Of a stretch of 64,000 nucleotides of DNA, positions 33,201 through 45,115 are shown piece after piece. The number at the start of each line of letters is the position of its first letter. Within the stretch, counting starts at the first letter, position 1. Below the pieces are notes generated by a model. The model was not told the origin of the DNA. It searched no databases and saw only the letters and a program-made list of their open reading frames with translations. Source of the DNA: Callaeas wilsoni (taxonomy: Eukaryota > Chordata > Aves > Passeriformes > Callaeidae). The stretch spans positions 310,001 through 374,000 of the forward strand of contig VWPU01002063.1 of the NCBI GenBank assembly GCA_013398955.1. Reading direction: 5' to 3'. Position numbers and translations under genes: made by a program.

Positions 33201-35408
33201 CTCATTATAGTTCAGAACAAGGAGCAAATGAAAAACCCTGATTAAATCTCAGGTTAATGGCAACTTGTCTGAAGTCAGAGATAGTCTAAACTTTTAAAAA
33301 TGTGGAACATTTTCTTCTTTCTTATGATTTATTTGGGGATGGAGAAGCTGTCTGGTTTCAGTATGGGATCTGATGACATATTGTTCTGGCAGCCTTGGCA
33401 GTTTCCCTTGCCAGACGGGAGAGTTTAATTCAGTGTCCTGCCCACTGAGGACATTTGGCTAAAGGGAGTTCTGAGGTGGCACCAGGAGAATGAGGGCTCC
33501 CAGCCTGGCGGAGGAAAGGGTGGCTGCCAATGGCCTAATCTCTTATTTCAAATTATTAGTAGTAAAATGTGAAATTGACCTCATGGCTTATATTTTCTGG
33601 TGGAAAAGAGAGCTTGGACTTGCAGATTTGCTCCACTGACAAGCTTGTGGGTCTCCTGTAGCAAACTCTGACTTTAAAGGTACCCAGGACCTTTATGCTC
33701 ACAGTTTAACCTCTTCAACCTCTACCCCTCTGACTTCAGCCTTTCATTAGGTGAAATACAAAGGCAGGTTGGATACATTAAAAAGAGAATTAGTGAGAAG
33801 AGAGGCAGTTGAATCAATAATGTCAGTAAAGGTAGACCTATTCATAGAGAAACAATGTCAGCATATGATAAACCTGTGAGTAAATTGGCTGAAAGCCCAG
33901 AGCTTTGTACTGGTTTGGAGAGCTTGAAGGGATCTGAGCAGCAACAAGCACAATCAGTAAACCCAGGGCTCGCATGTCAGCCATAGGAATCACAAAACCC
34001 AAAAAAAGTGTTCTGAGGTGGGAGAGGGATGATGGAAGGGTGAGGGGAAATTGGCACAGTTTCAAGCATTGCCAAAGGAATATGCCAGGTTCTTAAGGTG
34101 GGCAATGATGGGCAGAGCTGAGGGCTGTGTTTTCTCTCTTTGAAACAGGGAGCTGATCAGGCTGGGAGCTGAGCAGACCTCCCACCCTGCAAACACACAT
34201 AAGCCTCCAGGCACCTAAAATCAACAGGCACCTCCAAATTCAAGACAAAACCTGTCCAGTTATTCAGAAAAAACACCCCACATTTTTCACCTGGAAACAC
34301 AAGTCCTTCCACTGATCACCAAGAGAAGAAACTTGGCAACTACAGAGATTCTGGTTCACCCTAACCAATCTGATACTTGAGTTTGCCCTTTTTTTAAGAT
34401 AAGAGGCCACTCAAAGCAGTCTGAATACAAGTCTATATTCAGGTCAATAAATAACTAATATTGACTAGGTGTTACATCCTCTTTCTTTTCATTGACTCTA
34501 TAGAAATTCAAGGGATGTGAGCTTTATTAAGAGTTAAGTTAATGTTGTACACATCAATCCTAAGGGTCTTTGGGACCTACCATGGAATCACATGCTCAAC
34601 ATCCTCTTGGTAATTAGCATTAGTTGGAAAATTTTAAAAGAACAGAATTTCTGTTTCTTGTGAACACTTGAGCAACTCTTGTTCTAGTTCCAAAGCAATT
34701 TTTCTTTTCTCAATTGTCAAAATTCTCCTTGTCTTCTCTCTGACCCTTGAAGTTTCCCAGTTTTAGGGTAACTTCTCTAGGTTCTCCCCAGAGCACTCAG
34801 AAAACTTCAGCCTGAGTTACAGCCTGTCCTTTATTCTGTTTCCTTAGGTTTCTGAGATGGCTTCAGTGAAGTAGGACACACTAGGTGATGTCAGCCAAGG
34901 AACATGAGAGTACAGGAAACCTGACAGACTTTTGTTTGTGAGAGGAGTTCAGAAATGGCAACCAAACCAAGAAGCCTTCAAGTGAATGAAAACTCATTCG
35001 GAAATTAAACTATTAAAAAAAAAAAACCAAAAAAACCTGTCCTGAGTTCCAGGTGTATAGATCCAGATGTGTACCAGAGAAACTGTTCCCAATAAACTAA
35101 CATGGGAGGAGATGGGCCCACATCAGTGCACACAAATCGCTTGAGCCCTACCACAGATCAGTGGAATTGAGCCATTCCAGGAGATCTCAGTCATCCTCGT
35201 TTGAAGTGAGGGATCAGGCAAAACCATGGTGTCAGGAGGCCAGGTTTAGAGTCTTGTGAGTGGAGGTCTCTGGGAGCCATGTCCCAAACCTGGCTGGGGC
35301 TGCTGATTTTGCTGCAGTAGCCTCAGTGTTCAGTCTGGAGCCACGTTAGCCCAGTCCTGGTTGCACAGTGAGTGTGTGCTAGAGGTCCCAAATAGAACGT
35401 AAATAAAA
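30266..35408. other. Intergenic sequence with possible conserved noncoding stretches
   Basis: No coding gene is supported. A GT-rich patch lies at about 30798-30825 and a pyrimidine-rich tract at about 32860-32950. The block 32570-33330 is very AT-rich, with homeodomain-type cores (taattgcc, ttaattggttc, taattagtag), the look of a conserved noncoding element, though conservation cannot be tested here. An A12 run lies near 35013-35024. Confidence 0.45.
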
Positions 35409-36020
35409 ATGGAAAGGACTATCAATCATGTTAAGACCCCTACTGGCACACACGGTGCTCACACACATAGCATAAACATCTCTAAAAAGCACATTTTAAA
35501 AGAACCAGAATTACAAGCTGTTTCAAAACCGCTGCACTTTATTAACATTGAGAATGTGTCCTTTGATATAAACTCTTCTAGAAATGATTCAGATGAATTA
35601 GCACAGGAAAATCTTGCTGAGTTGGAAAGCATTGAATCAGAAGCAGTGCAGTCAGTGAATAATGAAAGTAAACCATCAGTCTGAAGTATGACTAATGGTG
35701 ACATGGCCTGTCTAGAAGAACAAATAGCCAAGACATACTACTTGGCCCCAAAACTGGGCTGAACATCTTTTGAAATGACTTCATTGCTGTACGAAGACTA
35801 TTAACAAAACAGGAAACCCTGCCAACTTGTGGACTCCAGTGAGAGAGAATTTCACTTGTCCACAGGAGAGACAGATGATTCACTTTGTAAAGGAGTGGGA
35901 CTTATTACTCTTAGAGGCAATATTAATAGATCCATCCAAAATCGCCCATGGAACAGATCTACTGACGTTGCCAAGATCTTCAGCTGAAAAATGTGCAGAG
36001 AAACTTGAATCTGCAATGTA
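35409..36020 (+). pseudogene. Decayed protein-like frame, possible retrocopy, identity unknown
   Basis: An open frame at 35409-35684 gives a 91-residue acidic, Ser/Asn-rich protein that looks natural (INSSRNDSDELAQENLAELE, then SIESEAVQSVNNESKP). After its TGA the same frame continues SMTNGDMACLEEQIAKTYYL before further stops. A shifted frame at 35827-36021 reads VKEWDLLLLEAILIDPSKIA and HGTDLLTLPRSSAEKCAEKL. Consecutive protein-like stretches broken by stops and a frame change suggest a decayed coding sequence without introns. I do not recognise the parent. Chance open frames remain possible. Confidence 0.35.
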
Positions 36021-39000
36021 GAATGCTGCAGTGAAGTGATTACATTTCATGGCACCTAAAATGCTTTTATCAAAGGATGACTTGACAAGACATCGAGATA
36101 GCTAAATGCTTAGAACTGCATGTCAATCAAAAACTTACATGTATTATTCAAGGTGCAGGCTGAGCTTCAGTGAGGCAAAGGGAAAATTCTAAACTAAGGC
36201 TCATGGAGAGTCTGTTTGTGTAAAGATAGGAGATATCTTTTGCAATCTAAGTACATTCATTCTGCTTCTTGGGCTGGATGCATTGGGTGTGACTTTACCA
36301 ACTGCATCAGGAATTAATTTGACCCATAATGTCTCACTGAGCAGGTGGGGTAAATGCACTGTCTCAGTCCAGTGTAGTTGCAGGTCCAGAACTGGCTTGT
36401 ATAAAATTCCCAGTCATTCCATTGGCGTTATTTTCTGCAGACCTCTCAGAGCATCTGAAATTAAATTTTTTTTACTATGGAAGTGATCAAAATACTGGCA
36501 AAAGGATGTGAAAAAGAATCAATGATAGCAGAGTCCAAGCTTGGAAATAATCCACCACAAAAAGGAGGAACACATACTTACACTCCCTCCCTCTGTGTGG
36601 CACAGCTGAAATATGGGGCATCACCTGAGAAAAGGCTAGGGCTGAATTATTACACTGTTAAAACCAGGAGTGAAACAAAGGTAAACACAGCTCATGTTTG
36701 ATTTGTCATTCCTTGCAACTGTCTAATTGCCTTCTATACTCAAAGGGTTTGCAAGGCAAGAGTGGGAGCAGACTGAAAGAGACAGCCTTAAAGATGTTAA
36801 ATATACCTATTATGGGGGTGAAAAGCAAATTTTCCTATAGGACACATGTATCAATGAAACCTTTCAATGGGGACACCTCCCTTGTGCTCCCAACATTAGC
36901 CCTGGCTGTGTTACACAACTCTATTTACGCCTTTAGTTAATATGAACGAGCAGTTACCACAGCAATTATTACTTTTTACGGTGTACATAAAGTTCTTTTT
37001 ACAGTTAAGAGATAGGGTCAGTGTTTAAGCTTAGCTCAGCATTTAGCAAGCTTTCCTTCCTGGATGTTTTGATTACTTAGGAAAGCTTTAACCTCTACAA
37101 TGTAATGAAGGCTGGAAAGTTGTAGGGTAATTTGTAGGAGAAAGGGTGTGCATGAGGATATATGCACTATTATGAAGCTCAATAAATAATCATGTGAAAT
37201 TGCTGGCATTTAGGACCCTCTAGAGAGGAGCTTTCCCAGCCGGCTCCTGATCCCTCATACCCTGAGTAATTCCAGATTAAATCCACTGACTTTGTGGAAG
37301 TGTATGTGACATCAGAAACCTGCCCCGTATTTCTGCAGTGCATGTTAATTGTCTCCAGACAGCGGCAAGGGGCTGTACATGGCTCCAGCTGTAGGCCTTC
37401 AGCCCCTCCCTCCCCAGGCTGGCTCACAGGGAAAGTGGTGCAATGCCCAAATGGTCAGAGCTGTGGGAATGATGCAAGATGTCTTCCACTTGCATTTTAT
37501 TGAGAGAGCTTATAAAATTCAAAATCCAGCTGTGTGGGTTGTCTCAGTCTGCCTGTTAAAAGGGCAGCATTTCTCATGCCTGTGGTTGATATGCTTTAGG
37601 CACATCTGTGTACTCACTTAACCCTTCCCTCCACCCTCTCCATCTCAAACCACTGCCTAGACATGAAAAGTGGGAATTTGTCATTTGTACGTGAGGGTAT
37701 AAAGAGCTTCTTGACTTCCACTGAAGAACAGTGCACTTTGATTCCCTCTCAATGCTAATTTTACCTTAGTTTTATTCAGGGAAGATGTGGAAGCCCACAC
37801 CAGGATGATCAGCCCTTTTTCTTTCTCAACCTCTAAGGCATAGGAAAGGGGCAGCTTGGTAAAATGACCTGGACACATGTTACAACAGATAATCAATGGC
37901 TCTAGTAAATGCACATGAAAGCATTCCAAGCCCACATTTCAGTAAACATTCTCCAGAATCTGTGGCTATTTATCAAATATGAATGTACTCTTCAGGATGA
38001 GGATCTCATTTCCCCCAGTGTTTTTGTTCCAAAAATAATTGGAAGTGACAATACAGAGAAAGATGATGTTTCAACTTCATGTTTAAAATAAATATAAGGC
38101 TGTCATCAGAGCCGAGTTGTCTTGTGAAGATCTCTCTCACAGGAGTCAACAGGCAGCTCTACTGATAGAGAATCGTGTTCCATTATTGATTAGCTTTTAA
38201 GTTCTTGTTACATATTCGATTAGGATCTCTGTATGCATAGGGAATGAATAGCCCAATTACAGTCTAAAATAGCTCATCTCAAAGTGGTTTAGGATTTTGA
38301 TATTATAGGAAGAATTTTAAGGAAATTAGAGAGTTTATTAAGAAAGCCTTTAAGGGAGATATTTACATTTTTATTGCATGGCTTTTTAGGATGGGGAGGG
38401 CAAACTATCACTCCTTATTTACATACAAGGCTGGTTTTAGCTCCTTCCCAATTAGCTTTTCTAATCTTTGGGAATTAGGGGTTTGCTATATTGGAGTTTT
38501 TCTCCTGCATAGAAGACACCAGACTAAGACGTCCCAGAGCTACACCTCCAGATTCCTCCAGTTTAAATGAGAGTATCCCACACCAGGCTCTGCTCCAAGT
38601 GCAGCTGTTGAGACTCCAGGACTTGTTCCAGCGGCAGCGATGGTTCCCATCAGAAGCTGGCATTCAGATTCTCAGAACCTGCTACTTCTCACTCTTTGTG
38701 CAGGAGGAAAATCTATCAGTGGTGCTAAAAAGGAGAATGATCCCTGACATTGGCTTTCAAGGGCACTGGGCATTGACCACAAGTAACTTGGAGCAGACAG
38801 GGACAGCGCTGCCTCTGAAATGCCAGAGAGACCAGGCCGGCTGCAGGGCAGCGTGAGGCAGGACCCACAGGTGTGTGTGGCACCCAGCATCCTTCACAGG
38901 ATGGACTGCTGGGGTACTTTAGGGCCACCTGAGGTACCTCTGAGAGAAGCCAGGCTTGGGGACTGCAGGAGGGTGCAAAGAGCTGCTACCTGTTGCTGCT

Positions 39001-41946
39001 GGCACGCACACAGGGTCATGCCACCCTTCACCCTCCCTCACTACCCAAGTTGTTAATGTTGAAAGACATTTTCTATAGCTGTTCAAAACATAGTCATCTT
39101 TAATTTCAGAACAAATTATAGTTTTGAACTTGAGCAGAGAGGCTACAGAAGCCCAAACTCAAACCTCAGCTCTCCATATCCACCCATTACAGCACTGACA
39201 ACATTGCATTTCACAGCTTTCATTCCATATAACCACCCTAGATGTTTTGGTATAGAAAGCAACCACCCTTTTTCTACAGAGAATTTCCACTGTTCAACAA
39301 AGGGGAACAGTTTAAAAATAGATCTGACTTTCCCTCAAATTTGCCTAATTAATCACTCTCTTCATAGGTTAATTTGAGGCTAGCATTGACCACATCTCCA
39401 ACAAAGTCTGGAAAAGGTCACCAGAAATAGATTGCCAAGGCCATGAAGGGACTCTGCGGACAAATGGTTGCCACTATCCAACACTGTAAAAATATGATTA
39501 AGGGTAAAAGAGAACCAGGTGGGAGAGTTGCATGACCCCGGGATCCTTGCCAGTAAAAAACCATAGTGAAAACATTCAATAAGTACTCCAAGCCTACCGA
39601 CTCATTTTGGAAGGTAATACCTGAAATCTTTAAGGAAAAGTTCTGCTCACTGAGTTGTACAGCACTGATATATTCATAATATCCGTATTAGTCTGCCAAG
39701 TAAGAAGACCAAGTTTCCTTATTTTTCCATGGCTGTAAGCAATGCAAGCACATGCAAGGCTTCCCTTCAGGAATCAAAGTCTGAGTCCTCATATATGCAT
39801 GCACACAAGGTCACACTGGGCACTCAGGTCAGGTATCTCTGTTCCTCACCCCTTCTGGACTGTATGCTAAGATATCCCACATGAATTTGCACTTTCTTTC
39901 CAAGTAAGGACAATTCTGTGAGGTGCTCAATACAGTAGTTTAATCCCGAAAAGTATTTTTTCTGCCCACACATGTTTAAAATGAAACAGGTTCAGGACAA
40001 ATTACCTTATACAATCCCACAGATGGACACTGGCTGGCTGCAAAATCCAAAATGCAGTCCTAATTGATGAGTGCTCTGCTTTGTGCACATTTGCAATTTA
40101 ACAGGGAAATCTATAGCTTCATGCAGGAAAAGTACAGCTGAACTCAGCAGGAAAACAGGTTGGCTTGAGCCCATGCATCGGTTTTTTGAACCTGGGACAC
40201 TCCCATCTCAAATGCACGGGTATAGCTGCAGATCCCAAGGAATGGGTGGTGGACATGCCTGGTGGACATCCAGAAGGAGTGAAAATAAATTACACGGACT
40301 GCATGAGAGATGAATTCCCCGATCAACCACTTGTTCTTCAGTTCTTTAAGTCTGAAGTAATCCTTGGTCCAGGACAGTCTGTGAGGAAATGCTTTCAGAA
40401 GTTCACTGACTTTGCATCCTGCTCCTGCTGCAAAGAATGGGAACTCTTTAATTTGGTCCATTGAGACAGTCCCATTATCGGCACGGCAGAAAGTCCTACC
40501 TGAGGTGGTTGTTGGAAAAACAGATGGGGCAGGTACAATCGGGCAAGTCAGTGCCTTTCATTTTCCAGGCTGATGAGAACTAGAGAGGGGATGTATCTGC
40601 ATGGCACCTGCACAGCTCGGGCAGGGATGTTTGGGCATGGGAGTAAGTCCAAGCCTGGATATCACCGGCCTCAACTGACCAGCTCTAAACTTGAACTTGC
40701 GAAGGGCTTATCAGCCAGACCTCAAGCACTGTGCCACTGCCAGCAGGCTGCAGTTTGCCCACACAGGTGCCATGCCCGGCTCTCCTCAGGCAGCCCCAGC
40801 TGCTGTGAGCCCAGGGCCAGGGACGTGCTCCTGCCACGCTGGTGTCCTGCACTGTGACCTGCACGGGGAGTGAGCAAAGCTCCCTTGCCTTGCTCTGCTC
40901 CAAAAGCTGCTCCATCGCTCAGAAGCTCCATTAGTCCCTCCAGACTCTTGTGCCTAAGTATCCCTTTACTCAGCCCACAGAGAGGATGATTTCTGTTAGA
41001 CAATGAACTTTTTAGAAGCAAACAGACCAAGCTGACAAATGCACAGGGGATGTGCTGCACTCTCACTAGAGCACCGTGCCTTTGATGTGGTCCATCATCT
41101 GCAGTAAATAACTTTAGTTAAACACATGCACAATACTTACCTATACAAGTAAAGACTGTACTTCCTTTGCTTGTAGTTGTACATTTTGCAGCCCGAAAGC
41201 AAGACCAGGGTTCTCTCTTAAAAAAGAAAACAAAACATTATCCTCATCATCATCATTATTATCGTTATCATGCTATTGCTATCACTGCCTTATGTTTAGA
41301 AAAGTTCCTTTCCTTCAAAAAAGCAAGAGCAATTATGCAAGCTTCATCCATTTCTCTCAAGGGCTCTAGAAAAATGTTGCTTTCAAGAAAAAAAATGATA
41401 ATTTTTTACAAATACATAAAATAAAATACTCAAGGCATTTTTGAGAGGCATTCTCACATACTGCTGAAATTGCACGCAATGTGTGAAAATTTGCATAACA
41501 AACGTGACAAGATGGTTACTTAAGGGACTGAAACAGAAGGAATAAAATATATATTAGATACCTCAGTTCTCATTAATTATTATTCTGAATGAGAAATAAT
41601 GCCAAGAGCAAGAGGGGTGCCAGAAGAAGCAATGGGAAAATATATTATAATGTATCTAAAACCCTTTAAAAAGTACAATAATAATAATTAGGAAATTATT
41701 GCAGTACTGATCTTTTTTAGTAGCAGAGCAACCACCTGCTCACACTTTTATTAATTGCTTGCTTGCCTCTTCCTTAAAGATGGTCTGTGAACATCATTAA
41801 AGGAAAAGCTACCTGAGCAAAAAGGGGGAGAAAGAATTCATGCTATGCAGCCAAAAGAAAAAACAACCCTATAAAATTCATAACTTTAATTAAGAGTCAC
41901 ATGTGGAAAGACTTTAAGACTGGTTTAGAGCTAAACATAATTTACC
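36021..41946. other. Intergenic sequence, no gene recognised
   Basis: AT-rich. Open frames such as 38491-38856 (121 codons) and 40165-40464 (99 codons) overlap comparable frames on the other strand and show no domain or splice context. 36940-37100 and 38100-38420 are AT-rich stretches of conserved-noncoding appearance only. A degenerate ATC/ATT repeat lies at about 41240-41285. Confidence 0.45.
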
Positions 41947-41952
41947 TTCAAT
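41947..41952. repeat. Target-site duplication, left copy (TTCAAT)
   Basis: TTCAAT here is repeated exactly at 42487-42492, flanking an element that begins TG and ends CA. A 6-bp duplication is usual for alpha/beta-type (class II) retroviral integration. Confidence 0.85.
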
Positions 41953-42486
41953 TGTCGTGGGCAGTGTATCTGCTCAGGCTAGCTCAGCACACGGAGGCAA
42001 CCGCCACGACAGAAGACACGAGGGCATCCTCACTGGGAGCAGCTCTCAGTGGCACAGCACTGACACAAGGCGAAGTAAGGCGCAGAAGACAAAGAGGTCA
42101 CTTGTGTGGGTCTTCAAGGTTTATTGCCTCAAATGGGTCCAACCACAAAAGACCTCAAGAGGTGGAGAGCAGGGACTCTTATAGGGGTGGGGAAATCAGG
42201 ATACAACCAATGGGTGAAGGGTAAGAGGGAGGAGCAAAACTGGATTGGGGGGAAAACAACCAATGGGGTGAAGAATCCAGAACCAACCAATGGGGAGACA
42301 GAACTGGGGGAACTTTCCAGAACTGGGGCCTAGATTGACAGGGGGTGGATACACCATCCTGACGGGCAGCTAGGGGGAGGAGAATGAGGTGAGCCTGGGG
42401 CGGAGGCTCCAGGGGTGACCTCAGTGCCTTCATCATACCATTTTATGCATTTGAGGCCCTCAGTCTGAACTGGGCACACCGCAACA
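41953..42486 (-). mobile_element. Solo LTR of an endogenous retrovirus (534 bp, minus strand)
   Basis: The element runs from TGTCGTGG to CCGCAACA, with TG/CA ends and perfect flanking TTCAAT duplications. Read on the minus strand it has U3 with three copies of a CCAAT-box motif (CAACCAATGGG on the + strand at 42204, 42257 and 42284), a TATAAGA box (42177-42183), R with AATAAA (42120-42125) about 55 bases downstream, and a U5 of about 165 bp. No internal gag/pol/env sequence adjoins it, so it is a solo LTR left by recombination between two LTRs. Intact ends and TSD suggest a fairly recent insertion. Confidence 0.9.
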
Positions 42487-42492
42487 TTCAAT
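42487..42492. repeat. Target-site duplication, right copy (TTCAAT)
   Basis: Exact match to 41947-41952, immediately after the terminal CA of the solo LTR. Confidence 0.85.
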
Positions 42493-43480
42493 CAATAGTG
42501 ATGGAAGAGAGTGAATATTATTACTGTTGATTTTGTTAATTTGCTCCAAACGTCCTGCCTCTCCCAGCTTTTCCTGCAGTGCTGGCTGAGGTGTTGGTGG
42601 TGCAGGCAGGTGGCTGGGGGCCGGGGGCGCAGTGGCTGCCGGGGCTCCTCGGGCAGCGCCCAGGGCTGACCTGCAGCACCCAAGGCCTCACACAACCACC
42701 CTGGGTGAAGCTGTTGCCTCGCTGTTGCTACGCTGGGAAACTGCAGCCTTCTTGTTTGGGGAGATAATGCCACTTGACGTGGGGTTGTTGTCAGACACAC
42801 GTTCATCTCCTGAATCACAGGCTACGTGCTGCTCAGGCCCCGCTGCTCACCTCCTTCCTGCCTGCCCACGGATGGAGGTGAAGGCTCGGAGGTGTCCTGT
42901 GGCTGGATTGATCCCTTCCCGCTGCTGCCGTGGGAAGGAGCACAGCACACCTCAGTCACCATGGCCACTTGTGCACACCGTGCTCCATAATTATGGCAAG
43001 CACTTCTGTAAGCATTTCTCATCATTCCTTCCTTTAGACTTTGAAACATTTATGCTTTATCACTCCTAAAACAGAGAAATCCATTTTTCTGTCAACCTCT
43101 TTCTTTCACGCATGCTGTGGAAGCAGCATAGAATTTCCTATTCACTCCTTGCTGCAGCCAAGTCTTGTCTTGGGTTTCCCCACAGTTTTTGTCTTGGCCT
43201 TCCCTGGAATCACCATCTCCCATAGATAGCAGCTTTGTTTAAAACCAAAAGTGCCTGTTCATTTTTCCAGTTAACCTCCCTTATTTTCTATTGCCTCTAT
43301 CTCCTTTTTTTCTATTGCCTTGCTTAAACCTCTTCTCTCTCATCTTCAGTGTCTGGAGAATATTTCCTCATTGTTTGCTCTAGGGAAGCTCTTTGGAAGA
43401 TGCTCCTTTGCCTATGTGCTCCATCCAGGAGCTGCTGAACTCAAAACTGAGTTCAGCAGGCCACAGTATAGGCACCTCCA
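42493..43480. other. Intergenic, partly GC-rich
   Basis: A GC-rich patch at about 42590-42740 (gggggccgggggcgcagtgg and similar) gives overlapping open frames on both strands, none recognisable. The remainder is pyrimidine-rich on the + strand. No gene is supported. Confidence 0.45.
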
Positions 43481-43584
43481 CCCATCCCATCCCATCCCAT
43501 CCCATCCCATCCCATCCCATCCCATCCCATCCCATCCCATCCCATCCCATCCCATCCCATCCCATCCCATCCCATCCCATCCCA
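43481..43584. repeat. (CCCAT)20 pentanucleotide tandem array
   Basis: Twenty perfect CCCAT units from 43481 to 43580 plus a partial CCCA. The minus strand reads (ATGGG)n, giving many GGG runs separated by two bases, a strong G-quadruplex pattern. The apparent SHPIPSHPIP open frames across it are artefacts of the repeat. Perfect units point to recent expansion and likely length polymorphism. Confidence 0.98.
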
Positions 43585-45046
43585 CTCTCCTAGTCCACCC
43601 TCATGTGGAAGATGGATAAAGTAAGCTCGGTATGGTCAGAAATAGGTGAGAGCAAAACCTGCTGTGCAATGGCACTCCTTGCTTCCCAAATGTCTGTTAT
43701 CCCACTGTCCTGGAAATAACTCCATTCCCTGATATCTTTCCCCTTTGGAGCCCGACAGCTGGGGCAGGAAAGCTGGAGGGGGAAGGAGGTGGAGAGGGAG
43801 GCAAAACCCTTTGCCACGGGTCCTCTACTGGTTTATTGTGCCATTGCCTGCTCCAGCGGCGAGAGGATCTGTGTCTTCCCTTTGGGCTCTGAGTGCCCTC
43901 ACCTCTGCACAGCCCTGAGCTACACTTGGCACCTACACTGAGTATCTGCAGTGGTTCGTGTGCAGGGCAGGAGCCCATGGCTGTATCAGGGGGCTGGAAA
44001 TGTAGTTTCACCTCACCAGCCTCCCATGCTGAATGTGCCTGCAGCAGTTAGTGAAAGCTAAATTCACCTAAAATCAGTTTAAGAGGGAAAATAAGGCCCT
44101 TTCTGGAGATATTATTCCTAAGTCATGTTTTACTCTGCCATTAATACACTTTTGGAATGCATTAGAGCTCCTTGCACCCAAGGCAGGTAATAATGGTCTA
44201 TTAAAAGACACCATCTCTGTTTCTTAATGCTCTATCGAAGGTTCATTGATGAAAATAGCCATCTGGCTGCTCTCATCAGCTTTAAGGAATTCCATAAAAG
44301 TATGAAATATGATTTCCTCATAATTGCTTTTCTGTAAGATTTATGACAATGTGAGTAACGAATAAACTGGGCATTTGCTGAACAAGACTCAGATTTAAGA
44401 TGTGCTGATGCAAATGAGGAAGTGGCCAACTAGGAGATGCATTTCTTGGGAGAAATTTGAAAGTGTTTGCAAAAGCCACAAGTTACCACATGCACTTGGC
44501 TGTGTTCACTGCTGGTGTAAACACATACAGCTCCAGGGAGGCCAAAGGTACCGCATCAGCTCTAGCAGTAAATTTGGGTCTTAGAGACCAGTCATGTGAA
44601 CAGTTCACAGCTGAAAAGAGGACCTTGACAGCAACTGGAAGATGCTCTGGGTACAGCTGTGCAGCTGATTAAGCAGTAGCCTGTTCTTTTGCCACCTGCA
44701 CCTGATGATGTTGTATGTGCAAAGAATATCACATGCTTGGAGGGAAAAAACAGGCCCTTAATGCCTGGCAGCACTGTTCATACTCCTGCCAAGACTAAAA
44801 GTGGGAATGGACTGTGTGATTAGTGCTGTGGGATAATTAAATCCCATTTGCCAGCTATTCATCTGTCAGAGGTGCATCGCTGTGCCTGTTTGCCATTATG
44901 TCAATTATATGGTCCTATGACCTTTTGACTTCAGGATCATCTAAAGCATAGGATTGACACTGAGGAGATTCTTTATTCCAACTTTGCTTTTGGTTTTTGG
45001 TGCAACTTAACTTTTTTGTCCTCATCTTTTCCATCTCCAAGACAGG
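43585..45046. other. Intergenic sequence, no gene recognised
   Basis: Moderate GC until about 44050, then AT-richer. Only short overlapping open frames are present. Nothing further is seen. Confidence 0.45.
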
Positions 45047-45115
45047 AATAATCATAGAATCATTTAGGTTGGAAAAGACCTTTAATGATTCCTTGCCCAA
45101 TTTCATTGCCCTTTA
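45047..45115 (-). mobile_element. CR1 LINE 3' end, minus strand, short
   Basis: aatcatagaatcatttaggt followed by tggaaaagacctttaatgat and gcccaatttcattgccc is the reverse complement of a diverged CR1 3' terminus. About 70 bp remain. Confidence 0.82.

Noticed and set aside
43320..43619. Open frames encoding SHPIPSHPIP repeats
   Set aside because: They are a translation of the (CCCAT)n array, in which all frames lack stops.
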